This document shows positions 33,207 through 41,131 of a DNA stretch of 64,000 nucleotides, one piece after another; the stretch's first letter is position 1; every line of letters begins with the position of its first letter. The DNA lies in the NCBI GenBank assembly GCA_963813895.1, contig CAWFAS010000001.1:248001-312000 (forward strand), written 5' to 3'. The position numbers were made by a program, and so were the translations under genes. The notes below the pieces were generated by a model that worked only from the letters and a program-made list of their open reading frames with translations, made no database searches and was not told where the DNA came from. Source of the stretch: DASZWJ01 sp963813895. Lineage in GTDB: Bacteria; Pseudomonadota; Gammaproteobacteria; JAURND01.

Positions 33207-35963
33207 ATGTTTGAGCCTAGACAACCCGCCGCTATTGAAGCCAAATTAACAAATCCTATTACTCCACATGTTCCCATTAATACAGCTCCCACACCACAAG
33301 TGGAACTCGAGACACCAGAGGAGGAAAAAAAACTATTAAACCACGCCAGAGATGACCCTGAACTAGTAATAATTGATCCGCCTCAAACTAAATATAGCGA
33401 TGATAGTGATGAGGATGATATTCCCCCAGATGATTTACAAGATATGAACTTGACAAGTCCTAGTGAAAAAAAATTCGTTCATGGTGATAATTTAGCCTTA
33501 CAATTACAGCTTGAGGAATATAAACAATTTCTAAATTCATCACCTCCATCACTCAATAACTCTTCCTCTGCCGTACCTCCCTCTAATATTCCCTCAACAT
33601 CCGTGGCACATATAGAACATAACGATGATACAAAGACTGTCACAACCTTAAACCCTCCACTCAATTCTAATTTGACTCTTAATACCATCATGGCCATTAA
33701 AGGGTTAGGAGGGATCATTGCCGAGCATGCAGGATTAGAAGCTTCTATAAAAATTAAAGAAACTGCTAAAGGTTGGGAAACTGCTATTACTTCAGAATCG
33801 AAACAGCATTTGAAAATACAAAACCCTGTCATGATGCAGCGCATTGAAGATCTAAAAGCGCAAAGTGAATTAGTTCAATATTGCTGCCTTAACAAACACT
33901 ATGCTCAATTTGTGCTTCTACAGCCGTATGTATTCGGCATTACAGAAAGGGATGGCTTTTTTATAGCATTATCACATGACCTGGTAACAGATGAGATGAT
34001 AGCAAGAATCAACAGTGATTCTAAGGAAACTAAAGCTCTCAGGAAGCAACTGAATATTACTGAATATGACTTCTTTAACACGCTTGAAGCCGACCCTGAG
34101 ATAGCACTTGAGAACTTAAAACAGCGCATGAAAGATCTCAAATTGAAAGTATCTGTTGACTGGGCCTGGTTGGACCAAGGGATTAGAGCGGGATATGGCG
34201 CAGTGAGAGAAGCAGAAAACTTAGTAAGATATCGAAATCTAGCAATCGCCACTAAATGGAGGATTACAGCAGTACGCAATATTATTCATAAACTGATTAT
34301 GGAATTGAGTTCAGGACAATTATACAATTATTGTCTTCTTAATCGAGAAGTGGCTCAATTTGTAATACAAAATTCTTCTAAACTCTCCATTACCAAACAG
34401 CAGCTTTTTTTGATAGCGGTATCACACGATTTAGCCACTAATGCGATGAAGAGTGCCGCCAAATATCTGAATATAAATAAGAGATTTTTTTCCGATATAC
34501 TTAATTTGCGACCCAATGAATTATTAGCGGAAATTGAACGTATAGAGGAAGAAGATCCAGATGTGTCAACACAGCTCCGGAAACAAGCTTTACTGCGCTC
34601 ATTACCCATTGGGGTTAAATCGCAAGATGATAACTTACGAAGGGCAAAAAATTTCATACAATATCGAGATTTAGAAGCCGCCACTAATTGGAGACAGGAC
34701 TATTTAAAAAATTCTGAGGTTTCCCTAGAAAATATAATGCGAATATCTGGGGCGGATCAATTGCCAAAATCTGATCTTATTGCTCTAGCTTTTAGAAATC
34801 CAACGGATATAAAATTTGCTTTATCAAATCTAGTACTCAAACCCATATTAACTGCATACCTGCATTCAAAGAAAAAAAATGGCAATGATCCCAATACCCC
34901 ATCTCGCGTCATACTGGACTTCTATCAAAAATATTGGAACCACCCTGACATTAATTTTTTATTAGATAATTCTGCACTTCCACCAAAGGAATTATTTAAC
35001 ATCGCCTATAAACACAGTGGCGCTGCTGTTTTTATAGCGAGTAATCCACGCCTGGCGTGTCAGATACCATTACGTGATTTTTTTAGCGGTTATGGCACAC
35101 CGACTACCTGGCGCACATTAATTTTAACTAATATTCATGTAGCGAAAATTGCTCTGCGGTCTGACCATTTAGGATTTGATCTGTTAGAGCCTGCAGAATT
35201 ACTAAAATTAATGAAAGAAGGCCTAGCTGAAGATATATTTGCAAGATATGCAAAAAATAAAAACTGGACCACCAAATTACACGCTTCTGATTGGGTGAAT
35301 ATTACCGATTATTGTCCTAATTTAGCCGGAAAAATTTTTACCAGCATAGGTCACCAACTTAAAACGGAAGAATTGCTTAAACTAGCTCGCAATTCTCAAG
35401 ACAGCTCTGTAGTTAAAATTATTTTAGACCGAATAGCGACTTATGAGAGTCCAGAAGTTCTAATGGAATTTCTTGATCTGCTAACGAAATCCAACGCGCT
35501 GATTTTGTCTGAAATGTATGGAAGAATTAATGCATGGACGCAAAACCCTCAAACAGATTGGGTTGAGAAAATAAAAGCAAACCCCCATATGGCACCAGCA
35601 ATTATATTCAGCAAATCCGCCAACAAATATACTTCCGCCCAATTTTTCGCCATAGCCCAAGCCACTCGGAACAACCCTGACATTGTCAGGTTTATATTAG
35701 AGGCTCATGAAGCTCGTATTGATAAAACCACCAAAGCACAACTATTGGGTTTAGTCGCACCACCACTTATACCGATTCAAGATATTAGACCCCCTGATCT
35801 AAAGAGAAAAATTCTTAACCCACCAAAGCTATCAACGGATCTATCAGGACAAGGTTTTTTTAAAGACCCCTCTTCGCCAACTATTTCTCCACCAAGTGAA
35901 GACCCAGGGCATCTATCCATACCTGTTGTGGAGGAATCAGGTGGTTTTGAAAACCTTACTTAA
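33207..35963 (+). CDS. Large orphan protein with an internal duplication, possible secreted effector
   Basis: A 918-aa protein I do not recognise. The first 170 residues are Pro/Glu/Asp/Ser-rich and look disordered (DDSDEDDIPPDDLQDM). Two copies of a unit of about 140 residues follow, starting near 218 and 368: YCCLNKHYAQFVLLQ ... FFIALSHDLVTDEM ... YRNLAIATKWR, and YCLLNREVAQFVIQN ... LFLIAVSHDLATNAM ... YRDLEAATNWR. Looser helical repeats fill 520-850. The tail is again disordered (PSSPTISPPSEDPGH) with VVEESGGFE at the end. No signal peptide or membrane helix. Size, low complexity and lack of relatives suggest a translocated effector; this is unproven. Confidence 0.65.
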   Translation: MFEPRQPAAIEAKLTNPITPHVPINTAPTPQVELETPEEEKKLLNHARDDPELVIIDPPQTKYSDDSDEDDIPPDDLQDMNLTSPSEKKFVHGDNLALQLQLEEYKQFLNSSPPSLNNSSSAVPPSNIPSTSVAHIEHNDDTKTVTTLNPPLNSNLTLNTIMAIKGLGGIIAEHAGLEASIKIKETAKGWETAITSESKQHLKIQNPVMMQRIEDLKAQSELVQYCCLNKHYAQFVLLQPYVFGITERDGFFIALSHDLVTDEMIARINSDSKETKALRKQLNITEYDFFNTLEADPEIALENLKQRMKDLKLKVSVDWAWLDQGIRAGYGAVREAENLVRYRNLAIATKWRITAVRNIIHKLIMELSSGQLYNYCLLNREVAQFVIQNSSKLSITKQQLFLIAVSHDLATNAMKSAAKYLNINKRFFSDILNLRPNELLAEIERIEEEDPDVSTQLRKQALLRSLPIGVKSQDDNLRRAKNFIQYRDLEAATNWRQDYLKNSEVSLENIMRISGADQLPKSDLIALAFRNPTDIKFALSNLVLKPILTAYLHSKKKNGNDPNTPSRVILDFYQKYWNHPDINFLLDNSALPPKELFNIAYKHSGAAVFIASNPRLACQIPLRDFFSGYGTPTTWRTLILTNIHVAKIALRSDHLGFDLLEPAELLKLMKEGLAEDIFARYAKNKNWTTKLHASDWVNITDYCPNLAGKIFTSIGHQLKTEELLKLARNSQDSSVVKIILDRIATYESPEVLMEFLDLLTKSNALILSEMYGRINAWTQNPQTDWVEKIKANPHMAPAIIFSKSANKYTSAQFFAIAQATRNNPDIVRFILEAHEARIDKTTKAQLLGLVAPPLIPIQDIRPPDLKRKILNPPKLSTDLSGQGFFKDPSSPTISPPSEDPGHLSIPVVEESGGFENLT

Positions 35964-36017
35964 ACTGAGAAATAAAATGGTCCAAAAATTGGCATGCTCC
36001 CACGAAACAACAACCTA

Positions 36018-36039
36018 AAATGTGATTTAAATCACGTTT
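36018..36039. promoter_or_regulatory. CRP-like palindromic operator
   Basis: AAATGTGATTTAAATCACGT is a near-perfect match to the CRP consensus TGTGA-N6-TCACA, with one mismatch (TCACG) in the half-sites. It lies in the 309-bp gap between the 918-aa orphan and the AAA-ATPase-like gene, about 235 bp before the latter. No clear promoter could be paired with it. Confidence 0.5.
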
Positions 36040-36188
36040 TTTAAACATAACTTGTTCTAAGTTTCAGCCAAATTTGCTATTAAGAACTTCATTGTTGAAT
36101 TTATGCAAAAATGGCAAGATATTTAATACTCCTTTATATGCGTTGGAGCAATTACCCAGATTACTTTTGCAATCCTAGCTGAAAAAAA

Positions 36189-36211
36189 AATTCCTATACG
36201 CAATAGGAATT
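36189..36211 (-). terminator. Hairpin with T-tract, reading on the minus strand
   Basis: AATTCCTAT (36189-36197) pairs with ATAGGAATT (36203-36211) across 5 nt. On the minus strand it is followed by eight or nine T. It is AT-rich and therefore weak. No minus-strand gene ends here, so it may stop antisense transcription, or be chance. Confidence 0.35.
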
Positions 36212-36272
36212 CAGAGGATTTTAGGCTAAAATGGCAAAATCATCCACTAATTTCCTCTAAAAAAAGTTTTTT

Positions 36273-37967
36273 ATGCAGTTACCCTTAGGCTATGAGAATT
36301 TTAAAGAAATTATTGACCACCAATTAGATTTTGTGGATAAGACTTTATTTATCCAGGAAGTTCTCGATGATAAAGCCACAAAGGTAGCGGTAATTACCCG
36401 TCCCCGTCGCTTTGGTAAGACTCTTAATTTATCTATGTTGCATTATTTTTTAGCCGCGGAAGCTTATGGTCAATCAACCAAAGGCTTATTTGAGCACACC
36501 AAGATTGCTGCGTTAGGAGAAAAATATACGCAGCATCAGGGCCGTTATCCGGTAATATTTATTACTTTCAAAGATATTAAAGATCACAGTTTTGAGCAGA
36601 CCTTGCAAAAATTAGCTTTCTTAATGATGAAGGTTTACGAAGAGCATCAGTATTTGTTATCCAGTCCACACTTAAATCCAGAGCAAAAAGAATTCTTTAG
36701 AAGTATATTAAGACGCGAGGCTAATCAATCCACGCTTGAAATTACATTAGAACGACTAACCTTTTATCTGTTCCAACACCATGGCGTTAAACCTTGGCTA
36801 TTAATCGATGAATATGATACGCCCATTCAATCCGGTTATCTGCAAGGTTACTACCGCCAGCTGGTAGATTGTCTGCGTAATTTATTCAGTGCAGCATTAA
36901 AGACTAATCCTTATTTAGAAAGGGCGGTGATTACCGGCATTTTACGCGTTGCCAAAGAAAGCTTATTCTCCGGTCTGAATAATTTAAAAGTCTATACTCT
37001 GACTAATTCACACTACGGCCAGTATTTTGGCTTTACCCAAGAAGAGGTAGAAAATTTACTAGCACAAGCAGGGCTCAATCAACAAGCACCCGCTATTCGC
37101 GATTGGTATAACGGCTACCGAATGGGCCCTTATACTGTCTATAACCCGTGGTCGATTGTTAACTGTATTGCAGAAAAAGGGGTACTAGCTCCCTACTGGG
37201 CAAATACCAGCGATAATCAACTAATTAAAACTATTCTTATTAGCTCGAGCGAAAACTTCAGAACCCAGTTTGAGGATTTGTTACAGGGACATACTATTGA
37301 AAAAGTCATAGATGAAAATATGGTCTACGGTGATTTGAACAACAACGAAAGCGCCGCCTGGAGTTTATTACTGATGGCTGGGTATTTGAAAGTCATTTCT
37401 TCACAGCGCATCGAAGAGCAATTGCAATGTACCTTAGCCATTCCCAACCGAGAAGTGCGAAGCCTGTATCGGCAAATTATCCAGCAATGGCTTGCCAATG
37501 GTCATGGCACCGAATGGTTTAATTCTTTTCTAAATCATCTACTCACAGGTGATTTAATTGCCTTTGAGCGGGATTTAAAAGAACTGGTGGAGCAGACATT
37601 TAGCGTGCACGACGTTTCTAAAGACCCCGAGGCGTTTTACCACGGTTTTATGGTGGGTGCGACAGCCAGCTTATACCACAATGAAAACTATGAAATTAAA
37701 TCCAATCGAGAAAGCGGCTATGGGCGCTATGACTATATGATCTTTTCTCACGATAAAAACAGGCCGACGATTTTAATCGAGTTCAAGCGCGTACCTAAAG
37801 ATACCACTGATTTAGAAAAAGCACTGACTCAAGCAGCGCAACAAGCCTTAGAGCAGGTGGAATTAAAAAATTACGCTGCTGAGGCTCGGCAACGCGGCAG
37901 AACGCATATCTTAAAAATTGGTTTGGCCTTCTCCGGCAGCCGTTTTAAATTATTATCGACTTCCTAA
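36273..37967 (+). CDS. AAA-ATPase-like domain protein with C-terminal PD-(D/E)XK nuclease-like domain
   Basis: The 564-aa protein begins LPLGYENFKEIIDHQLDFVD and has a P-loop in VAVITRPRRFGKTLNLSMLH, the hallmark of the AAA-ATPase-like (pfam09820) family. Its Walker B-like LLIDEYDTPIQSGY is near residue 185. The C-terminal domain carries ESGYGRYDYMIFSHDKNRPT and ILIEFKRVPK, the D...ExK core of PD-(D/E)XK family 9 (pfam08011). These proteins are multicopy in intracellular and gut bacteria; their role is unknown. The gene stands alone, convergent with the Hsp70 operon. Known-family assignment is firm. Confidence 0.9.
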   Translation: MQLPLGYENFKEIIDHQLDFVDKTLFIQEVLDDKATKVAVITRPRRFGKTLNLSMLHYFLAAEAYGQSTKGLFEHTKIAALGEKYTQHQGRYPVIFITFKDIKDHSFEQTLQKLAFLMMKVYEEHQYLLSSPHLNPEQKEFFRSILRREANQSTLEITLERLTFYLFQHHGVKPWLLIDEYDTPIQSGYLQGYYRQLVDCLRNLFSAALKTNPYLERAVITGILRVAKESLFSGLNNLKVYTLTNSHYGQYFGFTQEEVENLLAQAGLNQQAPAIRDWYNGYRMGPYTVYNPWSIVNCIAEKGVLAPYWANTSDNQLIKTILISSSENFRTQFEDLLQGHTIEKVIDENMVYGDLNNNESAAWSLLLMAGYLKVISSQRIEEQLQCTLAIPNREVRSLYRQIIQQWLANGHGTEWFNSFLNHLLTGDLIAFERDLKELVEQTFSVHDVSKDPEAFYHGFMVGATASLYHNENYEIKSNRESGYGRYDYMIFSHDKNRPTILIEFKRVPKDTTDLEKALTQAAQQALEQVELKNYAAEARQRGRTHILKIGLAFSGSRFKLLSTS

Positions 37968-38008
37968 AATTATCCCGTGCAGGCTTTCTTTTAGCTTCTT
38001 TATTAACC

Positions 38009-38290
38009 TCAGACCGCCTGATCCCGGGACCAGGTGGTCTGAACCTGGGTTTTGCAACAAATAAACTTCGCCAATACACTATCCATGAAACTTGATGATA
38101 TCTGCGCGCACTGCAATGCCCTCAGTCCGTCACCCTGCATAAAATAGTAGCACGCCAGACTCAGCCAGTATTTTGCTGTTCCCTCAATATTTAACAGCAA
38201 GCTTAAATCACTGCCACAACGGCTGCAGAGAACTGGGGCAGCCTCAGCAACATCAGGCAAGCGTGCATGGCAGATGGGGCATCGGATCAT
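38009..38290 (-). CDS. Small double-CXXC zinc-ribbon protein, last gene of the Hsp70 operon
   Basis: A 93-aa protein with CPICHARLP (residues 4-7) and LCSRCGSDLSLLLN (near 22-25), a four-Cys zinc ribbon. Then a helical part with TPR-like flavour (YWLSLACYYFMQGDGLRALQCAQISSS). Its start overlaps the stop of the Hsp70 gene by four bases, so translation is coupled. It may help the chaperone choose or bind clients. The hairpin CAGACC...GGTCTG (38010-38041) overlaps its last codons. Confidence 0.7.
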   Translation of the reverse strand: MIRCPICHARLPDVAEAAPVLCSRCGSDLSLLLNIEGTAKYWLSLACYYFMQGDGLRALQCAQISSSFMDSVLAKFICCKTQVQTTWSRDQAV

Positions 38291-40053
38291 GAAACACTGG
38301 CTTCCAGATAAAACAGCATATCCGAGAGCTTTTCCGTGTGATCGGCGAGGATTTGTGCATCCCCGGCGACAAGTGCATCATTGATTGCTTCCAGCAGGTT
38401 GACTATATCTTCCTTGTCATCAGGAGCCACTTGATTTAATGACTGCTCGGCTTTTTTTATCAGATCAAGCGCACTGGCGCGTGTATTTTCCGCAATAGCG
38501 CCTTGCTGTTGACCGATGTCCGGGTTTGAGACCTGCGCGCCGTCATTAAATAGCTGTTCAATACGCTGTCTTGCATCCTGCATTTCCTGAGGGGTGAACT
38601 GGGAAATAGCATTATTAATAACTAATTTCGTCTCAAGGCCACTGCGTTTTTCTTTGGCGGTGACATGGAGGATACCATCTAAATCTAGCTTAAAATTAAA
38701 GACAATGGGATTACCTGACGGAACTTTACTTAAACCTTCCAACCTGAAAGTACCGATTTCAATATTTTGTAACGCGTCCAGGTCTTCGCCCTGATAAACA
38801 TGCGCTTCGATGGTTTCCTGGTTATCGTTTGCTGTGAAAAATACTTCACTTTTTGTGACGGGTATTGGCGTGTTTTTCTGTATCAGGGCTTTGTATACAT
38901 GAGGATAAATTTCACCGTCTAATATGCCTAGGTAACACGTGCCAAACGTGTAGGGAGTCACATCCACTAGCACGGCGTCGCATTTTTCACCTGCGAAGAT
39001 TCCCGCTTGAATCGCCGCGCCCATAGCGACGCACAGTTCAGGATCGATTTCGAAACGAGGCTGTTTGTTAAAAATCTCGGTTAATTTATCGATAACCATA
39101 GGCGTGCGAGTGCTACCGCCGACTAGCAATATTTCATCCACTTCAGAGGCCATTAAATTGGCGTTATCCAGCGCCTGACGCACGGCTTCCAGCGTTTCTT
39201 CAATTAACGGACTGATCATTTCCTGATAATCCTGTCGGGATATTTCCAGGGATAAGTGATAGGGTTTGCCGTTGTGCTCCAGCAGATATTCTTCTTCTAT
39301 CAGAGCGAATGGGTGATCGGACAGAGTGATTTTAGCGGTTTCCGCCGCACGCCTGATGCGTGCTCTGGCCTGTGCAGACTGGTTGATATCTATGCCGTGT
39401 TTGGATAAATCAGCCTCGATAAAGCTGACTATTTTTGTATCAAAGTCGTCACCACCGAGATGATTGTTACCGGTGCTGGCCAGCACTTCCACCACCTGCG
39501 ACTGTAATGATACTACAGAAACGTCAAACGTGCCGCCGCCTAAATCATAGACCAGAATGGTTCTATGGGTTTGGTTATCCACACCATAAGCTAAGGCTGC
39601 CGCCGTGGGTTCATTGATGATTCTGACAACTTCCAATCCCGCCAACTCACCTGCTTCGCGTGTCGCCTGGCGCTGCGCGTCAGAGAAATAGGCCGGCACG
39701 GTGATCACTGCTTTTGCTACCTGGCATTGTAAATAGGATTCAGCCATGGTTTTTAAGCGCTTTAATATAAAAGCGGAAATTTCCTGCGGGGAATAAGCGG
39801 TATCGTGTAGCTGGACTTTTTCGTCGTGACCCATGCGGCGTTTGATTGATACGATGGTGCGTTCGGGATAAAGCACATATTGATTTTTCGCAGCTTCGCC
39901 GATGAGGAGTGTGCCGTCGTGCGACATACCCACTACCGAGGGCAATATTTTGTGGCCGTTGTTGTCGGCGATTACGATGGTTTTACCATTGTGTACAATG
40001 GCGACCTCTGAGTTTGTGGTACCTAAATCGATGCCGATTATGGGTTCATGCAT
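38287..40053 (-). CDS. Hsp70 chaperone, HscC/DnaK-like paralogue
   Basis: A 588-aa Hsp70. The nucleotide-binding domain has IIGIDLGTTNSEVAIV, VYDLGGGTFDVSVVSLQ, INEPTAAALAYG and EILLVGGSTRTPMV. Then DVTPYTFGTCYLGILDG and the substrate-binding beta domain (LDGILHVTAKEKRSG). The C-terminal lid is short and there is no EEVD-like tail. It is shorter than DnaK (about 640) and nearer to HscC in size. It sits in an operon with its own J-like and GrpE-like proteins, so it is probably a specialised chaperone and not the main DnaK. Confidence 0.92.
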   Translation of the reverse strand: MHEPIIGIDLGTTNSEVAIVHNGKTIVIADNNGHKILPSVVGMSHDGTLLIGEAAKNQYVLYPERTIVSIKRRMGHDEKVQLHDTAYSPQEISAFILKRLKTMAESYLQCQVAKAVITVPAYFSDAQRQATREAGELAGLEVVRIINEPTAAALAYGVDNQTHRTILVYDLGGGTFDVSVVSLQSQVVEVLASTGNNHLGGDDFDTKIVSFIEADLSKHGIDINQSAQARARIRRAAETAKITLSDHPFALIEEEYLLEHNGKPYHLSLEISRQDYQEMISPLIEETLEAVRQALDNANLMASEVDEILLVGGSTRTPMVIDKLTEIFNKQPRFEIDPELCVAMGAAIQAGIFAGEKCDAVLVDVTPYTFGTCYLGILDGEIYPHVYKALIQKNTPIPVTKSEVFFTANDNQETIEAHVYQGEDLDALQNIEIGTFRLEGLSKVPSGNPIVFNFKLDLDGILHVTAKEKRSGLETKLVINNAISQFTPQEMQDARQRIEQLFNDGAQVSNPDIGQQQGAIAENTRASALDLIKKAEQSLNQVAPDDKEDIVNLLEAINDALVAGDAQILADHTEKLSDMLFYLEASVS

Positions 40054-40087
40054 AGCTAGTATTCTCCGGTTGATTGTATGACAGCGC

Positions 40088-40771
40088 CTAAGGGCTTGTG
40101 CCCTTAATCTTATTAACAGTCACTTCAGCAGTACGCAGCACTTCATTTTTCCAAACAAATCCTTTACGCGTTTCCGTGACCACCACGCCATCCGGCAAGT
40201 CGGCACGTTCCTCTATCGCAACAGCGCGCATGTACTGTGGATCAAAGGGTTGCTCAAGGGTCATCAAGGTTTGCACTTCATATTGAGACAACATCCGGTC
40301 TACCCTGCGCAATGTCATAGCTTGGCCCTCAGACAAACTATCTATAAACGCCACCTGCCGCCTAAACAAACGCGAAAACCAGCTTGCGTTATGGTTTTTC
40401 GCATTTATCGCACCAATTTCCAGACAATCCCGCAGCTCGATCAGATCCAGCAACAGCGGCTTTAACAAGGCTTGACGCTGCTTTTGTGTTTCAGTCAACT
40501 GCATCTCGCGACGCTCAGCCAGTTCACTGGCTAATACATCATGACTTTTTTGCAGAGTATTGAAAACTTCTTTAAAACTGTCCAGAGCATTTTTAAACTG
40601 CCTGGATTCCTGCTTGACTTCAGTTTTCAGGGCGATGAATTCTTTACATAAAGTAAATAAATCCACTGTGGGGACAGGATGGGTCTGCTGGTCGAGTGTG
40701 GTGTCGGGTAAATTTTCGATGAACTGGCAAACTTCTGTGATCAAATGATTTTTTTTATTACTGTCTAACAT
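40088..40771 (-). CDS. GrpE-like nucleotide exchange factor
   Basis: A 227-aa protein. The N-terminal half is a long coiled coil (FKNALDSFKEVFNTLQKSHD). The C-terminal part has the GrpE beta signature DGVVVTETRKGFVWKNEVLR followed by TAEVTVNK. Overall similarity to GrpE is low in the middle. It lies 34 bp upstream of the Hsp70 gene and should release ADP from it. This is a second, system-specific GrpE if the genome also has a canonical one. Confidence 0.75.
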   Translation of the reverse strand: MLDSNKKNHLITEVCQFIENLPDTTLDQQTHPVPTVDLFTLCKEFIALKTEVKQESRQFKNALDSFKEVFNTLQKSHDVLASELAERREMQLTETQKQRQALLKPLLLDLIELRDCLEIGAINAKNHNASWFSRLFRRQVAFIDSLSEGQAMTLRRVDRMLSQYEVQTLMTLEQPFDPQYMRAVAIEERADLPDGVVVTETRKGFVWKNEVLRTAEVTVNKIKGTSP

Positions 40772-40810
40772 AGGTTTTCCGGATTTGTATGGGATCGTTA
40801 CTCAGCCATT

Positions 40811-41131
40811 TCAGGTCGACAGATTTTTCTTTATGACACTTTGGCAACCATCCAACACCACCTGTCGCATCGCCTGTTCCGGCAAAACCGAATTGGCTTG
40901 AGTACCCAAAGATGCATAAAGCACCGTCTGCGCCGTAGCAGACTTCGATTCAAATAATTGATGTTTTAAACGCTGGCGCTGACTCGCAATCTGTTCATAG
41001 GCGGCACGGACAGCTTCAAACATTTCAGGATCACGTTCAGGAGGGTGCGCATGCACTGCCGTCAGATAGGCAGCTTTCACTAAAGCATCATCGGCGTCAT
41101 CGTTCAGGTTCAGTAAAATATAAGGATCCAT
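40811..41131 (-). CDS. Divergent J-domain protein without an intact HPD motif
   Basis: A 106-aa protein starting DPYILLNLNDDADDALVKAA, which matches helices I and II of a J domain. At the HPD position it reads AHAHPPERDPEMF-like HAHPPERDPEMFEAVRAAYE, that is HPP in place of HPD. Helix III (FEAVRAAYEQI) is kept. The remainder is a short helical tail. The start overlaps the stop of the TPR gene (TAATG). J-like proteins with a PP(D/E)R motif occur beside dedicated Hsp70s in other proteobacteria, from memory; whether they stimulate ATPase activity is not known to me. Confidence 0.75.
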   Translation of the reverse strand: MDPYILLNLNDDADDALVKAAYLTAVHAHPPERDPEMFEAVRAAYEQIASQRQRLKHQLFESKSATAQTVLYASLGTQANSVLPEQAMRQVVLDGCQSVIKKNLST

